Shown: positions 6,843 to 14,088 of the stretch, one piece after another | Layout of the letters: each line of letters opens with the position of its first letter | Numbering within the stretch: the stretch's first letter is position 1 | From: JBJXGF01 sp046153015 | GTDB lineage: Bacteria > Actinomycetota > Acidimicrobiia > Acidimicrobiales > CAIXPF01 | DNA: 23,732 bases | Direction of reading: 5' to 3' | Assembly: GCA_046153015.1 (NCBI GenBank) | Contig: JBJXGF010000071.1 | Coordinates: 1-23,732, forward strand | Notes under the pieces: model-generated | The model's database searches: none | What the model was told of the DNA's origin: nothing | Seen by the model: the letters and a program-made list of their open reading frames with translations, nothing else | Made by a program: the position numbers and the translations under genes

Positions 6843-7625
6843 CTACTCCGCCACCTGCCGCGGTCGGTAGATGGCCGTGTGGGTCACCTGCGCCACCGGA
6901 CGAACGCCATCCGCGAGCATGAGAACGTCGAGCGTGACGAAACGGTGGCCTTTCCGTTCGAACGCGTCGGCCACCCTCGCCCGGGTCTGGACGCGCTCCC
7001 CGTCGTGCACGACGCTCAGGTTCGCCACCTCGCTCGACACGTGCATCCAGGGGCCGAGGGTCACGTTGGCGGCGAGCACGCTGTTGGCGAAGCGCAGCAG
7101 CCAACCGGGATGGGCGACGCCGCGCTCCACGTAGATCGGCAGGCTCTCCCGCACCTCGCCCAGGTACTCCGCGGCGCGCTCGGCCCGAAAGGTCGCCTCG
7201 ATCGCTCCGAGAGCCGCGCCCACCGGGAGGCTCTCCGGGCTGGCCGGCGGCCGGGCGTCGGGCTCGGGCCGCTCACCGAGGCCATAGGCGGCCGGGTCGA
7301 CCGGCACGGCCTTCGTTGCCAGCCCGGCGGCGCCGCTCGCCAGCACCACGCCCCCCGGATCGCGCACCTCGATCACGCCGCCGGCGTCGCTGATCGAGAG
7401 GAGCTGGCCGTCATAGGCCGGCAAGGCGAAGCGGGCGCTGATCGTGCCGCGCTCGAGCCACGCCATGCCCCACTCCTCCACCGGGAGATGGGTCATGTAC
7501 GCATACACGTCGACGCCGGGCACGAGGCCGCCCTTGAAGCCGAACTTGGCGGCCACCTCGTCGTCGTGGATCTTGTTGTCTGACTCGGCGGCGGTGTTGA
7601 ACGCCTCGACCTGGTGGGGCTGCAC
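6843..7625 (-). CDS. MaoC-like double-hotdog hydratase/dehydratase family protein
   Basis: About 260 residues with two hotdog-like halves. The N-terminal half has SDNKIHDDEVAAKFGFKGG and LVPGVDVYAYM, a variant of the MaoC/R-hydratase motif in which an Asp and a His sit over the substrate. The C-terminal half has LPIYVERGVAHPGWLLRFANSVL and a beta-rich end. The family hydrates trans-2-enoyl-CoA or acts as a thioester-binding hotdog. GTG 7625 is preferred over GTG 7634 because TACGGT (7638-7633) ends exactly 7 nt before it. It is 49 bp downstream of the flavin monooxygenase on the same strand. Exact substrate unknown. Confidence 0.8.
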   Translation of the reverse strand: MQPHQVEAFNTAAESDNKIHDDEVAAKFGFKGGLVPGVDVYAYMTHLPVEEWGMAWLERGTISARFALPAYDGQLLSISDAGGVIEVRDPGGVVLASGAAGLATKAVPVDPAAYGLGERPEPDARPPASPESLPVGAALGAIEATFRAERAAEYLGEVRESLPIYVERGVAHPGWLLRFANSVLAANVTLGPWMHVSSEVANLSVVHDGERVQTRARVADAFERKGHRFVTLDVLMLADGVRPVAQVTHTAIYRPRQVAE

Positions 7626-7632
7626 GGCCGAC

Positions 7633-7638
7633 ACCGTA
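7633..7638 (-). promoter_or_regulatory. -10 box for leaderless MaoC-like gene
   Basis: TACGGT on the minus strand is placed 7 nt before GTG 7625. This matches the spacing seen at several other starts in this window and argues against the upstream GTG at 7634, which lies inside the box. Confidence 0.45.
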
Positions 7639-7674
7639 GTGGCCCGGCCCGAGCGTGTCCCGAGCCGCAGGGCC

Positions 7675-8829
7675 TCAGAACAGCCGTGAGATCGGGTCCA
7701 GGCCGAGCAGCACTCGCCCGGCGTCGTAGTGCACCTGGCGGAAGCGCTCCCAGTTCACGCTCATCGCGTGCACGTCGCGCAGGGCCCGCTCGAGGCCGTG
7801 GCCGCGGTGCAGGGCGTCGATGCTCCCCGCGGTGTAGAGGCGGCTGACCGCTTGGCGGGCGCTGCGGTGGGCGTGGTCGGTCATGGAGTGGGCGGCGGCC
7901 CGGAGCTCGTTGGGCAGCACCCGGTGCTCGTGCGCCGCGAGCCAGATCTCCTCGGCCACGTCGACGAGGCCCGCCTTTGCGGCGCGGACCGAGGCGAGCT
8001 CGCTGGCCAGCGTGTCCTGGATGTTCGGCCATTCGCGCCACGCCTGGCCGCTCACCGCCGACACTCGGCCGCCTGCCTGGTCGATCAGCGCGTCGACCGC
8101 GCCGCGGGCGGCGCCCACCAGCGCGGCGCCGATGATGAGCTGGAACACCAGGAGCGGGATGCGAAACGCCGGCCGGTCGAGCTCGGGCGGGGCGAACAGG
8201 TTGACCGCCAGGTCCGCCGCCACGTCGGCGCCGGCGACCCGGACCGCGTGGCTGCCGCTGCCCCGCAGGCCGCTGACGTCGTCCCACGTGCGCTCGACCT
8301 CGACCGCATCGGCGCGCACGAGCAGGAACCGGACGACGGGCGCGCCGTCGACCAGGCGGGGCGAGTCGCCGTCGGCCGTCCTGTCGACGATCAGCGAGTT
8401 GAGCGCGAACCAGCGGGCCCGTTCGCACCCGCTCACCACCGGCCAGCGCCCGGACAGCTCGAAGCCCTGGTCGGTCTCGACGGCGCGGCCTCCGGGCGCG
8501 AGGCCGAAGCCGAAGAGCACGTCCGGATCGGCGAGGAGCCGCTGGCGGGCGGGGGCGGTGAGGAACCCGGCGATCAGGCCCGATCCCCACGAGTTCATGA
8601 CGCACCACGCCACGCTCGGGTCGGCGTAGCCGAGCGCTTCGACGAGGCGCACCTGGTCGGGCAACGACAGCTCGTGGCCGTTCACCTCGACCGGGGCGAC
8701 GGCTCTCAGCACCCCCGCCTCGGCGAGCGCGTCGACCACCTTCTCGCTGAGGCAGGCCGCCGCCTCCGCCGCCTCCCGCTCCGCCTGGATCAGGCCGGTC
8801 AGGCCGGTTACCCGTTCGAGAACCCCCAC
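7675..8829 (-). CDS. Acyl-CoA-dehydrogenase-fold flavin-dependent monooxygenase
   Basis: About 384 residues with the acyl-CoA dehydrogenase fold but the features of group D two-component monooxygenases (HsaA/DszC type). These use reduced flavin supplied by a reductase to hydroxylate a substrate. Seen: ALAEAGVLRAVAP, LVEALGYADPSVAWCVM, SGRWPVVSGCERARW, and a C-terminal block with RLYTAGSIDALHRGHGLERALRDVHAMSV. The acyl-CoA dehydrogenase TEG catalytic glutamate motif is absent. No flavin reductase gene is recognisable in the window, so a partner must come from elsewhere. GTG 8829 is preferred (TAGGGT 7 nt upstream); GTG 8838 is the longer alternative. It is divergent from the TIGR03084-type gene. 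Confidence 0.85.
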   Translation of the reverse strand: MGVLERVTGLTGLIQAEREAAEAAACLSEKVVDALAEAGVLRAVAPVEVNGHELSLPDQVRLVEALGYADPSVAWCVMNSWGSGLIAGFLTAPARQRLLADPDVLFGFGLAPGGRAVETDQGFELSGRWPVVSGCERARWFALNSLIVDRTADGDSPRLVDGAPVVRFLLVRADAVEVERTWDDVSGLRGSGSHAVRVAGADVAADLAVNLFAPPELDRPAFRIPLLVFQLIIGAALVGAARGAVDALIDQAGGRVSAVSGQAWREWPNIQDTLASELASVRAAKAGLVDVAEEIWLAAHEHRVLPNELRAAAHSMTDHAHRSARQAVSRLYTAGSIDALHRGHGLERALRDVHAMSVNWERFRQVHYDAGRVLLGLDPISRLF

Positions 8830-8836
8830 AGCGCGC

Positions 8837-8867
8837 ACCCTAGCCTCACCGCGCGCCGCGCGCGGTG
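8837..8867 (-). promoter_or_regulatory. Monooxygenase promoter with perfect 9-bp dyad (operator-like)
   Basis: Minus-strand TAGGGT (8842-8837) is 7 nt before GTG 8829. Five bases beyond the box is a perfect inverted repeat: arms CACCGCGCG (8847-8855) and CGCGCGGTG (8859-8867) around CCG. A second overlapping dyad GTGG-A-CCAC spans 8865-8873. The dyad lies in the -15 to -35 zone of this promoter and between divergent genes, as expected of a TetR/MarR-type operator. Which protein binds it is unknown. Confidence 0.5.
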
Positions 8868-8908
8868 GACCACGTGCCGAACGGGCGGGCCGGGGCGCGC
8901 GCGGCCGC

Positions 8909-8914
8909 TACGCT
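8909..8914 (+). promoter_or_regulatory. -10 box for leaderless TIGR03084-type gene
   Basis: TACGCT lies exactly 7 nt before ATG 8922, implying a leaderless transcript. It is divergent from the monooxygenase promoter, about 42 bp from the dyad. Confidence 0.45.
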
Positions 8915-8921
8915 GCCGGTC

Positions 8922-9701
8922 ATGACCGCCAGCACGGCCATGACCGGCATTTGCGACGATCTCGCTGCGGAGCACGCCGCGCTCGACGCCATCGTCGCGC
9001 CGCTCGACGAGGCCGGGTGGTCGAAGCCGACGCCGGCGGCCGGCTGGGCGGTGCGCCACCAGATCATCCACCTCGTGCTGGCCGACATCATCGGGCGCAT
9101 CGCGGTGGAGGACCCGGCCGCGTTCCACGAGTTCAAGGCGAAGGGGCGGACCCTCGAGGAGGCGTTCGGCTCGGGCAAGGGCAAGAGCGGCGCCGAGCTG
9201 CTCGAGTGGTGGCGGGACGAGCGGGAGCGGATGCTGGCCGCGTTCCGCCCGCTCGACGCCAAGGCGCGGATCCCGTGGTTCGGGCCCGACATGAGCGCGC
9301 TCAGCTTCGCCACCGCGAGGCTGATGGAGACCTGGGCGCACGGCCAGGACGTGGTCGACGCCCTGGGAGTCGCGCGGCCGGCCACCGACCGGCTGCGCCA
9401 CGTGGCCCACATCGGAGTGACCACTCGGGGCTGGAGCTACGCCAACCGCGGGCTTCCCTCGCCCGAGGGCGCGGTGCGGGTGGAGCTGACCTCGCCCGGC
9501 GGCGAGCGCTGGACCTGGGGCCCCGAGGAGGCCGACGCCGTGGTGCGGGGCCCGGCGGAGGACTTCTGCCTGGTCGTCACCCAGCGCCGCCACCCCGCCG
9601 ACACGGCGCTCGTGTGCGAGGGCGACCTGGCCGCCGACTGGATGGGCCGCGCCCAGGCCTTCGCCGGCCCGGCCACCAACAACCGCCCTCCCCGGAGCTG
9701 A
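8922..9701 (+). CDS. TIGR03084-type DinB-fold metal-binding protein (mycothiol-isomerase-like)
   Basis: 259 residues. The N-terminal part is a DinB-like four-helix bundle resembling mycothiol-dependent maleylpyruvate isomerase. Candidate metal ligands are His46 or His50 (VRHQIIHL), Glu136 and His140 (METWAHGQD). After RLRHVAHIGVTTRGWSYANRG comes a beta-rich C-terminal domain. Members of TIGR03084 sit near CoA-metabolism genes in actinobacteria, but the reaction is not known to me; mycothiol dependence is inference from the fold. ATG 8922 has a TACGCT box 7 nt upstream. It is divergent from the flavin monooxygenase, so the two probably share a regulator. Confidence 0.88.
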   Translation: MTASTAMTGICDDLAAEHAALDAIVAPLDEAGWSKPTPAAGWAVRHQIIHLVLADIIGRIAVEDPAAFHEFKAKGRTLEEAFGSGKGKSGAELLEWWRDERERMLAAFRPLDAKARIPWFGPDMSALSFATARLMETWAHGQDVVDALGVARPATDRLRHVAHIGVTTRGWSYANRGLPSPEGAVRVELTSPGGERWTWGPEEADAVVRGPAEDFCLVVTQRRHPADTALVCEGDLAADWMGRAQAFAGPATNNRPPRS

Positions 9702-9710
9702 ACGGCGCGC

Positions 9711-9726
9711 CGCCGCTCAAGCGGCG
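9711..9726. terminator. Stem-loop between convergent genes
   Basis: CGCCGC-TCAA-GCGGCG forms a 6-bp GC-only stem with a 4-nt loop, placed across the end of the minus-strand ATPase gene and just beyond the TIGR03084-type stop. Its symmetry suits a bidirectional terminator for the convergent pair. No U-tract is seen, so intrinsic activity is uncertain. Confidence 0.35.
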
Positions 9727-10967
9727 CTCGGGTGGCGCCCCCAGATCGCCGCGATCGGCAGGGCGTGGACGCGGGGGCTGAGCGTGAAGCGCCGGGCGCC
9801 GGTGTGCAGCACGACGCCGGCGGCGAAGTCCTGCCCGACTGCGTCTCGCACCGCTTCGAGATGGCGGGCGTCGTGCCGGTCCGGCGCGGCGGCGGCCTTG
9901 ACCTCAATGGCGACGATCCGCCCGTCCGGCGCCTCCAGCAGGAGGTCGACCTCCCGCCGCCCGTTCTGCTGGCGGAGGTGAGCGAGCGTCACGCCCGGCA
10001 CGCACACCTCGAGCTCGGGTCGGAGCTGCGCGACCACGAAGGTGTCGATGAGCCGGCCCAGCAGATCGGCGTTACGCCGCACGGCGCGGCCGTCGAAGCC
10101 GAGCAGCACCCGCAGCAGCGCCGGGTCGGTCACGTACCGTTTCGGCGCCCGGGTCAGGCGAGCGAACCGGTTGGAGGACCACGCTGGCACGCGCTCAGTG
10201 AGGAAGAGCGCCTCGAGCACGGCGTCGTACGCCACGGCGGTGCGCCGGTCCACGCCGGCGGCGTCGTAGATCGCCTTGTGCTCGGGCGCGCCGGCCGTGT
10301 TGGCGGCGAGCGCCTGCAGGTAGCGGCGCAGCATCCTCGGGTCGCGCCGCTCCCCCAGCTCGGGGGCGCCGCGGACAACGAGGTGATCCACGTACGAGGC
10401 CAGGAGCCGATGGCGCACGCGATCGGACGGCGCCAGCGCCATCTCGGGCAGCATGCCCCGCAGCGCCAGGTCGACGTAACCGGCCAGGTCGGGCAGCTCG
10501 CTCGGCAACGATAAGGCGGACACGTCGCCGGCGAAGAGGTGATCGATGATCGACGCCGCGCCGGCCGCCCCGACGATCTCGCGTTGCGTGAGGCCCCACA
10601 GCAGCACGCGCACCACCCGGCCGGCCATCGCCCAGCCCGCCGGCCCCAGCTCCGCCGCCGCCGAGCCGGTGAGCAGAAGACGGCCGGGCCGCGGGTCGTC
10701 ATCGACGGCTCGTTTCACCGCGGCGAGCACCTCCGGGACGAACTGCCATTCGTCGATGAGCAGCGGCTCCTCGGCCCGCAACGCGGCGTCGGGATCGGCC
10801 CGAACGAGCGAGGCGTCGTCGGGCCGGTCCAGGCGCAGCGATGAGGCGGCGAGCCGCCGAGCCGAGGTGGTCTTGCCCGACGCCCGTGGGCCGCTCACCA
10901 GCACCGCAGGCGTCTCACCGAGGAGCTCGGCGAGCAGGCTGTCGACTAGGCGGCTCACGTAGGGCAC
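9717..10967 (-). CDS. AAA ATPase with DUF4143 domain
   Basis: 416 residues. N-terminal P-loop ATPase: Walker A GPRASGKT (26-33), Walker B PLLIDEWQ (68-75), then TGSAAAELG. The C-terminal DUF4143 region (about 180-400) has YLQALAANTAG, then REVDLLLE and IVAIEVKA, an acidic/EVK pattern reminiscent of restriction-like nuclease folds. These proteins are common, scattered among genomes and of unknown biological role; toxin, defence or housekeeping roles have been speculated. Start GTG 10967; GTG 10958 is an alternative. The gene stands alone, flanked by unrelated metabolic genes, and its upstream region has a distinctive AT-richer repeat, which suggests separate acquisition. Confidence 0.9.
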   Translation of the reverse strand: MPYVSRLVDSLLAELLGETPAVLVSGPRASGKTTSARRLAASSLRLDRPDDASLVRADPDAALRAEEPLLIDEWQFVPEVLAAVKRAVDDDPRPGRLLLTGSAAAELGPAGWAMAGRVVRVLLWGLTQREIVGAAGAASIIDHLFAGDVSALSLPSELPDLAGYVDLALRGMLPEMALAPSDRVRHRLLASYVDHLVVRGAPELGERRDPRMLRRYLQALAANTAGAPEHKAIYDAAGVDRRTAVAYDAVLEALFLTERVPAWSSNRFARLTRAPKRYVTDPALLRVLLGFDGRAVRRNADLLGRLIDTFVVAQLRPELEVCVPGVTLAHLRQQNGRREVDLLLEAPDGRIVAIEVKAAAAPDRHDARHLEAVRDAVGQDFAAGVVLHTGARRFTLSPRVHALPIAAIWGRHPSAA

Positions 10968-10984
10968 GGCGCTCCAGCGGTGTG

Positions 10985-11023
10985 GATGTCGTTTTCAAAC
11001 GTAGCCGAATGTCGGTTTGCAAC
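10985..11023 (-). repeat. Direct/inverted repeat upstream of the DUF4143 ATPase
   Basis: Two copies of a 16-bp element begin at 10985 (GATGTCGTTTTCAAAC) and 11008 (AATGTCGGTTTGCAAC), with 12 of 16 matches and a 23-bp period. The first copy also forms an imperfect dyad, CGTTT-TC-AAACG. On the minus strand TACGTT (11003-10998) between them is -10-like. The placement and the lower GC suggest a promoter with operator sites for the ATPase gene. Confidence 0.4.
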
Positions 11024-11051
11024 AGCGGTCGATGCCGAGATCCAACGGGCC

Positions 11052-11933
11052 TCACCGGTCCTGTCCGAAGCGGGCTTCCAGGGCGCGCACCTCGTCCAGG
11101 CCGATCAACCGGTTGAACTCGTCGAAGGACAGCGCCGGGGCGGGCGGCTCGCCGGCGGCGAGGGCGGCGAGCGCGGCCTGCACCGCGCCGGCTGCGGCGA
11201 GCAGCGCGCTGATCGGGTAGATCACGATCGCGTAGCCCAGCTCGGCCAGCCGCGCCCGGCTCACGGGAGCTGATCTCGCCTTCTCGACCCAGTTGAACAG
11301 CAGCGGCGCCGGCGCGAGCGCGACGGCCGTGCGTTCGATCTCCTCCTCCGACTCGGGGGCTTCGAGGAACGCGACGTCGGCGCCGGCGTCGAGGCAGCGG
11401 GCCAGCCGGTCGAGCGCGGCGTCGAAGCCCTCGACGGCGCGGGCGTCGGTGCGGGCGATCAGCACGAAGTCGGGGTTCTGGCGGGCGGCCGCCGCGGCGC
11501 GCACCTTCGCCGCCATCTCGGCCGCCGGGATCAGCTCCTTGCCCTCCATGTGGCCGCAGCGCTTCGGCAGCACCTGGTCCTCCAGATGCAGCGCGGCGAC
11601 GCCGGCCGCCTCGTAGGCCTGGACCGTGCGGATCACGTTCAGCGGGTTCCCGTAGCCCGTGTCGGCGTCGGCGATGACCGGCACGTCGACCGCGGCGGCG
11701 AGCCGCGCCGCCTGCCCGGCCATCTCACTCAACGTGAGCAGGCCTACGTCGGGCCGGCCGAGCAGCGACGCGGAGGCTCCGAAACCGGTGAGGTACACGG
11801 CCGGGAAGCCGGCCAGGGCGGCCAGGCGGGCCGAGAACGCGTCGTACGCGCCGGGTGCGACGACCAGCTCGCCGGCGCCCAGCAGCGCCCGCAGGCGGCC
11901 GGGCCCGTCGAGGCGGGGGTGGAGCAGGTCCAT
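11052..11933 (-). CDS. Isocitrate lyase/phosphoenolpyruvate mutase family lyase
   Basis: 293 residues, TIM-barrel lyase. Seen: VVAPGAYDAFSARLAALAG, VIADADTGYGNPLNV (metal-binding Asp89 and Asp91), HLEDQVLPKRCGHMEGKEL with Cys126 in KRCGH, LIARTDARAVEGFD and VAFLEAPES. The KRCGH signature is that of isocitrate and methylisocitrate lyases rather than the PEP mutases, so carbon-carbon cleavage of a 2-hydroxy or methylisocitrate-like acid with Mg2+ is expected. No citrate synthase or methylcitrate dehydratase lies nearby, so a role in the methylcitrate cycle is not supported. ATG 11933 is preceded by TAGACC at 7 nt, divergent from the luciferase-like gene. Confidence 0.87.
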   Translation of the reverse strand: MDLLHPRLDGPGRLRALLGAGELVVAPGAYDAFSARLAALAGFPAVYLTGFGASASLLGRPDVGLLTLSEMAGQAARLAAAVDVPVIADADTGYGNPLNVIRTVQAYEAAGVAALHLEDQVLPKRCGHMEGKELIPAAEMAAKVRAAAAARQNPDFVLIARTDARAVEGFDAALDRLARCLDAGADVAFLEAPESEEEIERTAVALAPAPLLFNWVEKARSAPVSRARLAELGYAIVIYPISALLAAAGAVQAALAALAAGEPPAPALSFDEFNRLIGLDEVRALEARFGQDR

Positions 11934-11940
11934 GCGCCCC

Positions 11941-11967
11941 GGTCTACACCCGGGCCTGGCCTACGAT
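11941..11967. promoter_or_regulatory. Back-to-back -10 boxes between divergent lyase and luciferase-like genes
   Basis: Only 42 bp separate the two start codons. TACGAT (11962-11967, plus strand) is 8 nt before GTG 11976. TAGACC (11946-11941, minus strand, last T missing) is 7 nt before ATG 11933. The two promoters must overlap, so RNA polymerases would compete or share a regulator. Confidence 0.4.
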
Positions 11968-11975
11968 CCGTGGTC

Positions 11976-12989
11976 GTGGGCACAGCCGAGCGCAAGTACT
12001 GGTCGATCCTCAATCCGATGCGGCCCGCGGCGGAGACCGCCGCCGCGGCCCTCGCCGCCGAGGACGCCGGGCTCGAGGGCTGCTTCTCGATCCAGCTCCA
12101 GTCCAACCCGTTCGTGCCGCTGGCCGCGGCCGCGGTGAGCACCGCCCGGGTGCGGCTCGGCACCGGCATCGCCCTCGGCTTCACCCGCAGCCCGTACGAG
12201 ACGGCGCTGGCGGCCATGGAGCTCGACGTGATGTCGGGGGGCCGCTTCACGCTCGGGCTGGGCACGAGCGTGCGAGCGTGGCACGAGGACCTCTACGGGG
12301 TGGACTACGACCCCCCGGTGGCCCGCCTGGCCGAGGCGATCCAGATCATCCGGCTCTTCACCAGCGGGCAGGCGGCCGCCCGGGAGCGCTTCGAGGGCAG
12401 GTTCTGGCGGCTCGACTTCACCCGCAGCGAGCTGCGTACCCCGCTGCGGCCCGACTTGCCGATCTGGGTCGCCGCGCTGCGCAGCCCCCTGTGCCGGGTG
12501 GCCGGCCAGTACGCCGACGGCCTCATCGGGCACCCGTCCTGGTCCCTCGACTGGGCGAAGCTGCAGGTGAACGGCCGCTTCGCCGAGGGCCTCGCTGCGT
12601 CGGGCCGCACCCGTTCACAGGTGGAGGTGAACCTGTGGCTGTGCGTGGCCCCCAACCCCGACCGCGCCGAGTCGGTGCACGACGCCAAGCGGCAGGTGGC
12701 GCGCTACGCCTCGATCGCGCAGTACGAGGCGTACTACGGCGCCCACGGGTACTTCGCCGAGGCCCGAGCCCTGCAGGCGGCGGCCGCCGCCCGCCAGCGC
12801 GACCTCGCCAGCCTCGTGCCCGACGAGATGGCCAAGACCTTCGTGGTGACCGGCACGCCCGGCGACGTGGCCGAGCAGATCGAGCCGCTGTGGGAGGTGG
12901 CCGACTCGCTGGTGCTCCAACCCCCGCCCGTGCCCCGCGAGCAGTTCGCCGCCTACCAGACCCGCATCGCCGACACCTTCTACGGCTGA
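11976..12989 (+). CDS. Luciferase-like (LLM class) F420/FMN-dependent oxidoreductase
   Basis: About 337 residues with the bacterial luciferase TIM-barrel fold. Evidence: EDAGLEGCFSIQLQSNPF, VRLGTGIALGFTRSPYETA, LDVMSGGRFTLGLGTS, RLAEAIQIIRLF, a mid-protein PDLPIWVAALRSP, and C-terminal VTGTPGDVAEQIEPL. The layout suggests the TIGR03617-like F420-dependent group of actinobacteria, but cofactor choice is inferred. GTG 11976 is favoured because TACGAT lies 8 nt upstream; GTG 11970 is only 2 nt from that box. It is divergent from the isocitrate-lyase-family gene and may be co-regulated with it. Confidence 0.88.
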   Translation: MGTAERKYWSILNPMRPAAETAAAALAAEDAGLEGCFSIQLQSNPFVPLAAAAVSTARVRLGTGIALGFTRSPYETALAAMELDVMSGGRFTLGLGTSVRAWHEDLYGVDYDPPVARLAEAIQIIRLFTSGQAAARERFEGRFWRLDFTRSELRTPLRPDLPIWVAALRSPLCRVAGQYADGLIGHPSWSLDWAKLQVNGRFAEGLAASGRTRSQVEVNLWLCVAPNPDRAESVHDAKRQVARYASIAQYEAYYGAHGYFAEARALQAAAAARQRDLASLVPDEMAKTFVVTGTPGDVAEQIEPLWEVADSLVLQPPPVPREQFAAYQTRIADTFYG

Positions 12990-13030
12990 CGCGCCCGCTC
13001 ACTGCTCGCGGCAGGCCAGTCGCGGTCGGC

Positions 13031-13453
13031 TCACACGGACTGTGGCTTCTGTGTGAGATGAGCGGCGAGCAGCTTACGCAACTCCCACTCGTGCTCGTGG
13101 GCATCGGCCCACATGGCCTGGCGGTTGATCGCGCTGATCAACTCTTCGGCCTTCTTCGACTCGGCGGGCTGGAGAAGGATATGCCAGGAGCACGGGGACT
13201 GTGATATGAGCGTTGGGAACACGATTGTCAGAGATGGTTTCTGCTTCGATGGAGTCCGGCGACACCCGTGATGAATCTCCTGGAGATCGCAGGCGCCAGA
13301 CCAGTCGAGCCGAGCCTGAGCCCCAGCGACGTGCACCGGCTTCGGGTAACCGCGAGCGGACAGCGTGAATTCACGCAGCTTGACGCCAGCCAACTCGGAA
13401 ATCAGGGCACCGCCCCGATCCTCGTATTCCTTGTGCGTCTGCGCCTGTTTCAC
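13031..13453 (-). CDS. Hypothetical protein, probably the downstream part of a frameshifted gene
   Basis: 140 residues from GTG 13453; I do not recognise a family. It opens with KQAQTHKEYEDRGGALISEL and later has LTIVFPTLISQSPCSWHILL, then QPAESKKAEELISAINRQA and a charged C-terminal helix. The alternation of strands followed by a terminal helix faintly recalls PH-like domains, but this is weak. The frame is open 11 codons upstream of the GTG to a TAG at 13489-13487. In the adjacent frame an overlapping ATG at 13529 encodes a membrane anchor. One base removed between about 13453 and 13486 would join the two into about 165 residues. Confidence 0.45.
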   Translation of the reverse strand: MKQAQTHKEYEDRGGALISELAGVKLREFTLSARGYPKPVHVAGAQARLDWSGACDLQEIHHGCRRTPSKQKPSLTIVFPTLISQSPCSWHILLQPAESKKAEELISAINRQAMWADAHEHEWELRKLLAAHLTQKPQSV

Positions 13454-13529
13454 GCGCTGACGCTGAACGGACGCAGAGGAGGCCGCCTATGGCGAGAATC
13501 ACGAGAATGGCGACAAGGGCGCCCGACAT
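13371..13529 (-). CDS. Small membrane-anchor reading frame overlapping the gene above
   Basis: 52 codons: MSGALVAILVILAIGGLLCV is a clear transmembrane segment, then a short unconvincing tail. Its ATG overlaps the stop of the upstream gene (TGATG at 13531-13527), the usual sign of translational coupling in an operon. Either it is a small membrane protein in its own right or, more likely, the true N-terminus of the 13031-13453 protein separated by a one-base frameshift. Confidence 0.4.
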   Translation of the reverse strand: MSGALVAILVILAIGGLLCVRSASARETGADAQGIRGSGRCPDFRVGWRQAA

Positions 13530-13816
13530 CACGCCTCCCTCTGCCCTTCCGATCGACAGAGGTCATATCGTGCGGCTGGGCTTGGCCGGGCCGATTTCAG
13601 CCCCTCGTACTCCGCGAGCACCGGCCCGACATCGAAGAGGAAGCTCCACTCCTTCCACTTCCACAGCGCGTCAAGCAGCGGCCGCAGGGCGGCGTTGATC
13701 AGCCGCCCAACACCTTCGTCTAGGTCAAAGTGGTAGATCAAGACGGGGCGCCACAGCAAGACGAATGCGCCCAAGGCGATCAGCGCAATGGTCATGACGA
13801 GAACGGTTTCGGCCAT
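13529..13816 (-). CDS. Hypothetical single-pass membrane protein
   Basis: 95 residues: an N-terminal transmembrane helix (ETVLVMTIALIALGAFVLLW) followed by a soluble part with YHFDLDEGVGRLINAAL and LWKWKEWSFLFDVGPVLAEYEG. I do not recognise a family. ATG 13816 has a G-rich GGGGGC about 6 nt upstream. It overlaps the next start by one base. With that gene it forms a two-gene unit in a stretch that is visibly less GC-rich than its surroundings, consistent with acquired DNA. Confidence 0.55.
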   Translation of the reverse strand: MAETVLVMTIALIALGAFVLLWRPVLIYHFDLDEGVGRLINAALRPLLDALWKWKEWSFLFDVGPVLAEYEGLKSARPSPAARYDLCRSEGQREA

Positions 13817-14088
13817 GGTGCTGCCCCCAATCCCCGAGAGCCCAGATGGTACAACGTTTGCCTGGATATCGCGTGGGCAGGACGCACCGCCTCCTTCAGC
13901 TGGTCAGCCGTCACCCTGACGAGCTCGCCACGGATCTCCTGGCCGTCGGCGTCGCCAAGACCATGCGCCTGCCCCTCGTCACCGGCCTCCCGGGCCTCGG
14001 CGGCCGCGACCGCGACGTGGCCGTGGTGGTTCTCCCCCGCCGGACGCCCTGATCGATCCGGCGCGGCGGCTCGCGGTGCGAGCTCCGG
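13817..14088. other. 272-bp interval without a convincing gene
   Basis: A plus-strand frame at 13846-14052 (68 codons, containing HPDELATDLLAVGVAKTMRL) is open but has no recognisable domain and no good ribosome binding site. The opposite strand is also open. It may be a degraded gene remnant at the edge of the less GC-rich island. I see no RNA gene or clear terminator. Confidence 0.3.

Noticed and set aside
13268..13723. Plus-strand frame of 151 codons in the less GC-rich island
   Set aside because: No domain, no ribosome binding site, and it opposes the better-supported minus-strand pair with overlapping start and stop.
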